Source: Thermoleophilia bacterium
GTDB taxonomy: Bacteria > Actinomycetota > Thermoleophilia > Gaiellales > Gaiellaceae
NCBI GenBank assembly: GCA_020845695.1
Contig: JADLFG010000042.1
Coordinates: forward strand, 1-64,000
DNA length: 64,000 nt
Reading direction: 5' to 3'
The position numbers and the translations under genes were made by a program. Below the pieces are notes generated by a model. The model searched no databases, had not been told where the DNA came from, and saw only the letters and a list, made by a program, of their open reading frames with translations. Below are positions 59,679-64,000 of the stretch, one piece after another (position 1 is the stretch's first letter; the number at the start of each line of letters is the position of its first letter).

Positions 59679-60176
59679 GTGGCCGAGAGGGAACCCGCGA
59701 CGAAGGGTGGGCGGAGATCCGCCGCGAGGACCACCGCGGGCGGCCCGACCCGCGCGGGGTTCACGGACGAGGAGCGAGCCGCGATGAGGGAGCGCGCCGG
59801 GGAGCTGAAAGCGGCCGTACGCCGCGGCTCGCGTCCGGACCCGGCCGGCGAGGAGCGCGCGGTGCTCGCGAAGATCGCCGCGATGCCGGACTCGGATCGC
59901 GCCACCGGCGAGCGGCTCCATGCCATGATCAAGGCCAACGTGCCGGTCCTCTCGCCGAGACTCTGGTACGGGATGCCGGCGTGGGCCAAGGACGGCAAGG
60001 TCGTCTGCTTCTTCCAGGGTGCGCAGAAGTTCAAGACGCGGTACTCGACCTTCGGCTTCAGCGACGCGGCGAACCTCGACAAGGGAACGCTGTGGCCGGT
60101 CGCCTTCGCGCTGAAGGAGATGAACGCTCCGGAAGAGGCGAAGCTACTCGCGCTCGTGAAGGAGGCGGTGAGCTGA
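59679..60176 (+). CDS. DUF1801/YdhG-like protein
   Basis: 165 residues. A basic, low-complexity start (residues 1-25) is followed by [20 protein letters not shown], and then a YdhG/DUF1801-type core: [40 protein letters not shown] and [20 protein letters not shown]. YdhG-like proteins resemble frataxin-like iron chaperones by fold; function is mostly unproven. The GTG at 59679 has GGAGGAGG 9 nt upstream. It is alone on its transcript. Confidence 0.78.
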   Translation: MAEREPATKGGRRSAARTTAGGPTRAGFTDEERAAMRERAGELKAAVRRGSRPDPAGEERAVLAKIAAMPDSDRATGERLHAMIKANVPVLSPRLWYGMPAWAKDGKVVCFFQGAQKFKTRYSTFGFSDAANLDKGTLWPVAFALKEMNAPEEAKLLALVKEAVS

Positions 60177-60369
60177 CGCCCGGTGTGGCGACTCAATCGA
60201 CCGCTGCCACGCGCGGCGCCACGAGACCCGGGTCGGTCGCAGGTGGAGGTGGTGCTCGGCCGGCCCCCCTCCGAGCATGCACTCGAGGTGTGCCGGAGGC
60301 AGCGTCGATGAGTGGCGGCGCGACGCAGCCTCCGCGCCCGGTCGGCACCGTAGCCAGGGCTGCGCGCAT

Positions 60370-61638
60370 TCAGGCGGGGGAACCCTTCCCTCCGCTCGCC
60401 TGACCGGAACGCCCAAGACCCGACCCTCGGGCGTCGCCCTGCCCGTCGCTCCCGGGTGCGAGCGCCGGGTGCGCGAGGCCGACGAGCCCGGGAGCCGCGA
60501 TCGCCGCGGCGATGCCGGCCACCGCGAGGAGGAGACCTCCCGAGGCGATCGCGGCACCGCCGATGGCTCCGCCCGCCGGTTCAGCGGCCTGCATGATCGT
60601 GCGCAAGAGGCTGAACACGCGGCCGCGCAACTCGGGCGGGATCAGCGACATGCGAAGGGTCTGTGCCCAGATCGTGAGCGGCGAGGTGAGGACGCCGGCG
60701 GCGAAGAGCAGCACGAGCGTCGCACCCTGTCCGGGTTCGAGCAGCAGCGGGAGGAACGCAACGGCGACGGTCGCCTGCGCGGCGGCGATCGAGCGGCCGA
60801 GCGGGCGGCGCCAGCGCAGCGAGCCCACCACGAACGAGCCGGCGAGATCGCCGGCGAGGAGCGCGCTTGTGAGCGCCGCATAGAGGGTCGCTCCGCCGTC
60901 GAGAACCGTGGTCGCGTAGATCGGCAGCACGACGAGCAGGGCTCCGACTCCGAGGTTGAAGCCCGCGAACATCCACGTTGTGACCCGGATCGCCTTGCTC
61001 GCGCGCAGGAAGCGCACTCCCTCCCGAAGGCCGTACGACCCCGAGCGCAGGTGCGAGCGCGGGTCGCGCAGCCGGACGAGGCAGGCTGCGAAGACGAAGA
61101 ACGTCGCGGCGTCGAGCAGGAGGACGTTCGCGGCGCCGACGGCCGCGATCAGCGCCCCGGCGAGCAGGGGACCGACGACACCGCTGATGCCGTACGAGAG
61201 CGACTCGAGCGCGTTGGCCGCGTCGAGCTGGTCCGATCGCGCGAGGCTCGGGATCAGGGTCGGGACGCCGGCGAGCGGCACCATCTTGAGGAGGCCGTAC
61301 GTCGCGGCGACGCAGTAGACGGCCCACAGCGGCACGGTCGCCAGCGCAGCCAGGAGCGGGATCGCGAGCATGATCGCGCCTCGGACGACGCTGTCGGCGC
61401 GCATGACCCGCCCGGCGCCGAAACGGTCGAGCAGCGGGCCGGTGACGAGTCCGCCCACGATCACCGGGGCGCCGTAGGCGAAGAGGAGGAGCCCGACCTT
61501 CTCCGGCGAGCCGGTCGACTCGTAGACGAGCCAGCTGAGCGCGATCCAGGTGGCGCCGTCTCCGAGCGCCGACACGGTCGAGCCGATCCACAGGCGCCGG
61601 AAGCGCGGCTCCGCGAGGAGCTCTCGATACGGGCTCAT
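60370..61638 (-). CDS. MFS exporter (MFS_3/EntS-like)
   Basis: 422 residues with about twelve membrane segments. N-terminus LAEPRFRRLWIGSTVSALGD and SWLVYESTGSPEKVGLLLFA is the style of EntS/MFS_3 efflux proteins. The first cytoplasmic loop has GPLLDRFGAGRVMRADSVV, and the mid-loop is RLRDPRSHLRSGSYGLREGV. Substrate unknown; such proteins export siderophores or drugs. I used the ATG at 61638 because the family start falls there; the frame is open to 61701. Convergent with the DUF1801-like gene; the roughly 190-bp gap between them shows no further feature. Confidence 0.85.
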   Translation of the reverse strand: MSPYRELLAEPRFRRLWIGSTVSALGDGATWIALSWLVYESTGSPEKVGLLLFAYGAPVIVGGLVTGPLLDRFGAGRVMRADSVVRGAIMLAIPLLAALATVPLWAVYCVAATYGLLKMVPLAGVPTLIPSLARSDQLDAANALESLSYGISGVVGPLLAGALIAAVGAANVLLLDAATFFVFAACLVRLRDPRSHLRSGSYGLREGVRFLRASKAIRVTTWMFAGFNLGVGALLVVLPIYATTVLDGGATLYAALTSALLAGDLAGSFVVGSLRWRRPLGRSIAAAQATVAVAFLPLLLEPGQGATLVLLFAAGVLTSPLTIWAQTLRMSLIPPELRGRVFSLLRTIMQAAEPAGGAIGGAAIASGGLLLAVAGIAAAIAAPGLVGLAHPALAPGSDGQGDARGSGLGRSGQASGGKGSPA

Positions 61639-61672
61639 GCGGGGAGTGCCGGCCGGTGTGCGGGCGCCCGGG

Positions 61673-61876
61673 CTACGAGTCGGCGGCTGCCCCGACCGCA
61701 TCGATCCGCAGGCCCTTCGCCGCCCGCGTGCTGTTCTCGACCGTGACGTTCCGCCGGCCGCCGACCGGCTCGGCTCGGCGGCGCCGCCCCCTGCCTGGCG
61801 TCGAGAGAGGTCCCGAGTCGGGCGGCGACACGCGCGGGGTGCCCGTGCCTGCGATGACGAAGATGAGTGCCTTCAT
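61673..61876 (-). CDS. Small hypothetical ORF (67 aa), possibly a remnant
   Basis: Starts MKALIFVIAGTGTPRVSPPD, then an Arg/Pro-rich stretch (PGRGRRRRAEPVGGRRN) and a more regular tail (VTVENSTRAAKGLRIDAVGA). The ATG at 61876 has GAGGAG about 8 nt upstream. Composition changes along the chain suggest that the middle is not conserved protein. Directly upstream are direct repeats that could bind a regulator. Whether it is translated into a functional peptide is open. Confidence 0.35.
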   Translation of the reverse strand: MKALIFVIAGTGTPRVSPPDSGPLSTPGRGRRRRAEPVGGRRNVTVENSTRAAKGLRIDAVGAAADS

Positions 61877-61925
61877 TCCCGTTCTCCTCTCGCGTTGCGG
61901 TGGACGTCGAAAAGCGTGCGGGAAG

Positions 61926-61944
61926 GCGCTTACGAAGCGCTTAC
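61926..61944. promoter_or_regulatory. Direct repeat GCGCTTAC x2 with 11-bp period
   Basis: GCGCTTAC occurs at 61926-61933 and 61937-61944, and again at 62080-62087 in the duplicated block. On the minus strand the pair reads GTAAGCGC twice, about 50-70 nt before the ATG at 61876. An 11-bp (one helical turn) spacing is what tandem-binding regulators such as SARP/OmpR-type proteins recognise. Confidence 0.45.
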
Positions 61945-62218
61945 AGGGTCGACTCTTCCGTGTTGCGCCTGGCGCGACGTGTCCCGCGCCCGGGGCAGCG
62001 CGGGTGGGCGGGGCTCACTCGACCTCGGGCTGCTCCGCCTCCAGCGTCGCCCGCTCCGCGCCGAGCGCGTCCGCAGGAAGCGCTTACGGAGGTCAGCTCT
62101 TCCGTGTTCCGCGTGGCGCGACGTGTCCCGCCCGGGGCAGCGCGGGTGGGCGGGGCTCACTCGACCTCGGGCTGCTCCGCCTCCAGTGTCGCCCGCTCCG
62201 CGCCGACTGCGTACGCAG
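61935..62218. repeat. Imperfect tandem duplication (about 142 bp) of the regulator gene's 3' end
   Basis: Copies 61935-62077 and 62078-62218 are nearly identical. Both hold GAERATLEAEQPEVE followed by TGA in the minus-strand frame, the adjacent GC-rich stretch and an AAGCGCTTAC at the far end. Copy 2 contains the real stop of the regulator gene (62159-62157); copy 1 is an orphan 3' end with a stop at 62017-62015. Confidence 0.8.
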
Positions 62219-64000
62219 CGGCCTCGTCGGCGGTCAGCGACCGGCCGCCGGCCCACGCTGCCTCGAATCGCACCTCCCCGAGTACCTCCTTCACGTGCTC
62301 GACGGTCGCGCGGTGGATGTCTCCCTCGAAGGGCTCGAGCGAGACGCCCGTGGCCTCGATCTGGGCGGACGAGGCGCCGAGGAGCGTGGCCGCGGCTTCC
62401 TCCTCTCCGCTCTCGGCGAGCACCGCGGCCAGCCCCTCGATGCAGTAGATGAGGGCCTCGGTGTAGCCGAGCTCGCGGGCGAGGTCGACGCAGCGGCAGA
62501 AGTGCCGGCGCGACTCCTCCTGCCGGCCCTGCAGGCGGGCCGCGTGCCCGAGGTTCGAGAGCGGCGCCGACATGCCGTCGCGCTGCACGTCGCGGTAGAG
62601 GGCGACGGCTTCCTCGCTGAACCTCCGGACCGACTCGTAGTCGCCGGCCATCAGGGCAAGCGCGCCGAGATTCGAGAGCGATCCGGCCAGCCCGCGTCGA
62701 TGGTCGAGCGCGCGCCAGATGCCGGCGCTCTCCCGGTACAGCGCCTCCGATCGCGCGAAGTCGCCCTCGAAGCTGGCGACGGTCGCCAGCCGATCGAGGG
62801 CGAGCGCGATGCCGGCCTCGTCCCCGGTCGCCCGGCAGAGGGCGAGGCCCTCCTCCGCGAGCGACCGGACCGCCGCGTAGTCCCCGAGGCGGAGGGCGAG
62901 CACGCACGCGCCGGCGAGGGCTTTCGCGCGGACGGATGCCGCGAGCCCGGCCCCCTCTTCGAGCGCGGCTGCCAACCGGGCTCGCCCTTCGCGGAAGTGA
63001 TCGCGCACGGCCCAGAAGTGGGCGAGCGCTCCGCCCAGGCGCAGGGCGGTCTCGGTGTGGTCGCCGCTCGGCTCCCGCGAGAAGATCGCGCGGAAGTTGT
63101 CGTGGTCTTCCTCGAGGAGCTCGAGCCACGTCAGCTGCTCGGGTGTCAGGAGCTTCGGCTCGGCGGTCTCCGCGAGCGCCAGGTAGTAGGCAGCATGGCG
63201 CTCTCTGAGGGTCTGGAGGTCGTCGGCCGTCAGCCGCTCGAGGCAGTACTCGCGCATGGTCTCGAGCAGCGAGAACCGCACCTCTCCGGACTTGCCCGGG
63301 CGTTCCTGGAGCAGGCTTCGGGCAACGAGCGAGGCGAGCGAGGCTCGGCTCGCCTCGCAGATCGCCTCGGCGGCCGCCCGCGTGCAGCCGCCCACGAAGA
63401 CTCCGAGCGATGCCAGCAGCCGTTGCTCGGCCGGCTCGAGCAGCGCGAAGCTCCAGTCGATCGTCGAGCGCAGGGCCTGGTGGCGCTCGGGAAGGTCGCG
63501 GTCGCCCCCGCTCGCGAGCTCGAGCCCGCTCGGCCGCATGGAGAGCATCTCGGCGGGCGCGAGCTCGCGACTGCGCGCGGCCGCCAGCTCGATCGCCAGC
63601 GGGAGACGGTCGAGACGTTCGCAGATCGCGGCGACCTCGGCGGACTCCTCGCTCGCCCGGCGAAACGAGGGGGCGACGGCGCGGGCGCGGGCGACGAACA
63701 GGCGAACGGCGTCGCCGGGGGGCAGCGGCGGCACCCGGTAGACGTGCTCCCCGGAAAGGCGCAGCGGCGCGCGGCTCGTCACGAGCAGCGCCAGGTCGGG
63801 GCCCGCCCGGAGCAGGTCGGCGAGCATCGGGGCGGCTCCGTCGACCACCTCGAAGTTGTCGAGCACCAGCGCCAGGCGGTGCCCCCGAACGTGATCGAGG
63901 AGCGTTGCCGCGACCGGCCGGTCGATCTGCTCCGGCAACCCCAGGGCGTGCGCGATCGTCGAGGGGACGAGCGAGGGATCACGGAGCGGCGAGAGGTCGA
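62157..64000 (-). CDS. Large ATPase/TPR transcriptional regulator (AfsR/LuxR-like), 5' end outside the window
   Basis: 614 codons are visible and the frame is open to the right edge, so the N-terminus is missing. The visible part begins inside an NB-ARC/AAA ATPase. Walker B is LALVLDNFEVVDGAAPMLAD, then LLVTSRAPLRLSGEHVYRVP and LPLAIELAAARSRELAPAEM, as in AfsR/SARP and adenylate-cyclase-like regulators. A winged-helix-like linker (ALRSTIDWSFALLEPAEQRL) and TPR repeats follow (LALDRLATVASFEGDFARSE, SLSNLGALALMAGDYESVRR, PLSNLGHAARLQGRQEESRR). DNA-binding and any sensor domain would be upstream. It may act on the direct repeats at 61926-61944. Confidence 0.85.
   Translation of the reverse strand, partial: DLSPLRDPSLVPSTIAHALGLPEQIDRPVAATLLDHVRGHRLALVLDNFEVVDGAAPMLADLLRAGPDLALLVTSRAPLRLSGEHVYRVPPLPPGDAVRLFVARARAVAPSFRRASEESAEVAAICERLDRLPLAIELAAARSRELAPAEMLSMRPSGLELASGGDRDLPERHQALRSTIDWSFALLEPAEQRLLASLGVFVGGCTRAAAEAICEASRASLASLVARSLLQERPGKSGEVRFSLLETMREYCLERLTADDLQTLRERHAAYYLALAETAEPKLLTPEQLTWLELLEEDHDNFRAIFSREPSGDHTETALRLGGALAHFWAVRDHFREGRARLAAALEEGAGLAASVRAKALAGACVLALRLGDYAAVRSLAEEGLALCRATGDEAGIALALDRLATVASFEGDFARSEALYRESAGIWRALDHRRGLAGSLSNLGALALMAGDYESVRRFSEEAVALYRDVQRDGMSAPLSNLGHAARLQGRQEESRRHFCRCVDLARELGYTEALIYCIEGLAAVLAESGEEEAAATLLGASSAQIEATGVSLEPFEGDIHRATVEHVKEVLGEVRFEAAWAGGRSLTADEAAAYAVGAERATLEAEQPEVE

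Overview
The window is very GC-rich, uses many GTG starts, and is packed with short-gap or overlapping genes. Gene content (form II CoxL-type molybdenum hydroxylase, ThyX, FolE2, a short RpoD, coupled leaderless operons) fits a deep-branching actinobacterium. My best guess is Thermoleophilia (Gaiellales/Solirubrobacterales type), but that is inference from style and content; no rRNA or tRNA gene is present to confirm it.

Layout. 1-1.4 kb is decayed sequence beside the 5' end of an IS1380-like transposase. 1.4-11.8 kb holds a saccharopine-dehydrogenase-like enzyme, a secreted Asp-box protein coupled to a secreted alpha/beta hydrolase, an enoyl-CoA hydratase, threonine ammonia-lyase (ilvA), an acyl-CoA ligase and a beta-carbonic anhydrase. 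11.8-19.2 kb is a divergent molybdenum-hydroxylase locus: xdhC-coxG-coxS-coxL-coxM leftward and coxD-coxE rightward. 19.3-25.1 kb is mostly housekeeping: a FAD oxidoreductase, a NfeD-like protein, thyX, a divergent SOD, plsY, folE2 and a Fpg-type glycosylase. 25.2-28.1 kb carries a membrane-tailed ECF sigma factor and the primary sigma factor rpoD, followed by a small inverted-repeat-bounded element and palindromic repeats. 28.5-35.4 kb holds a CDF metal exporter, a multi-PAS hybrid kinase, a lone receiver with an apparent ATT start, a secreted DUF1996 protein and a PilZ protein.

35.4-45.5 kb is the most interesting block. Leftward it carries a three-gene sarcosine/opine-oxidase-like operon (BFD ferredoxin, FAD oxidase, 2Fe-2S plus pyridine-nucleotide oxidoreductase). 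Rightward it carries a glutamate-synthase-like operon: a GlxB/MgsA-type amidotransferase, a GXGXG+FMN fusion, and a GltD-like protein fused to a second, degenerate FMN-barrel-like domain. A non-pyrrolysine MttB-family methyltransferase lies just beyond. Together these suggest use of methylated amines or N-methyl amino acids. 45.6-49.6 kb is a three-gene type IV pilin-like cassette. 49.7-54 kb has a ZIP transporter preceded by a 12-codon leader ORF, typA/bipA and two uncharacterised proteins. 54.1-59.3 kb is a NarL-type two-component operon divergent from an MMPL transporter operon, with an 18-bp palindrome between them. 59.7-64 kb has a DUF1801-like protein, an MFS exporter and an ATPase/TPR regulator running off the right edge, whose 3' end is duplicated.

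Two patterns run through the window. Many first genes of transcripts have a TANNNT box ending 6-7 nt before the start codon, implying leaderless mRNAs, and this pattern fixes several start sites. A family of about 28-bp GC-rich palindromic repeats occupies several intergenic gaps.
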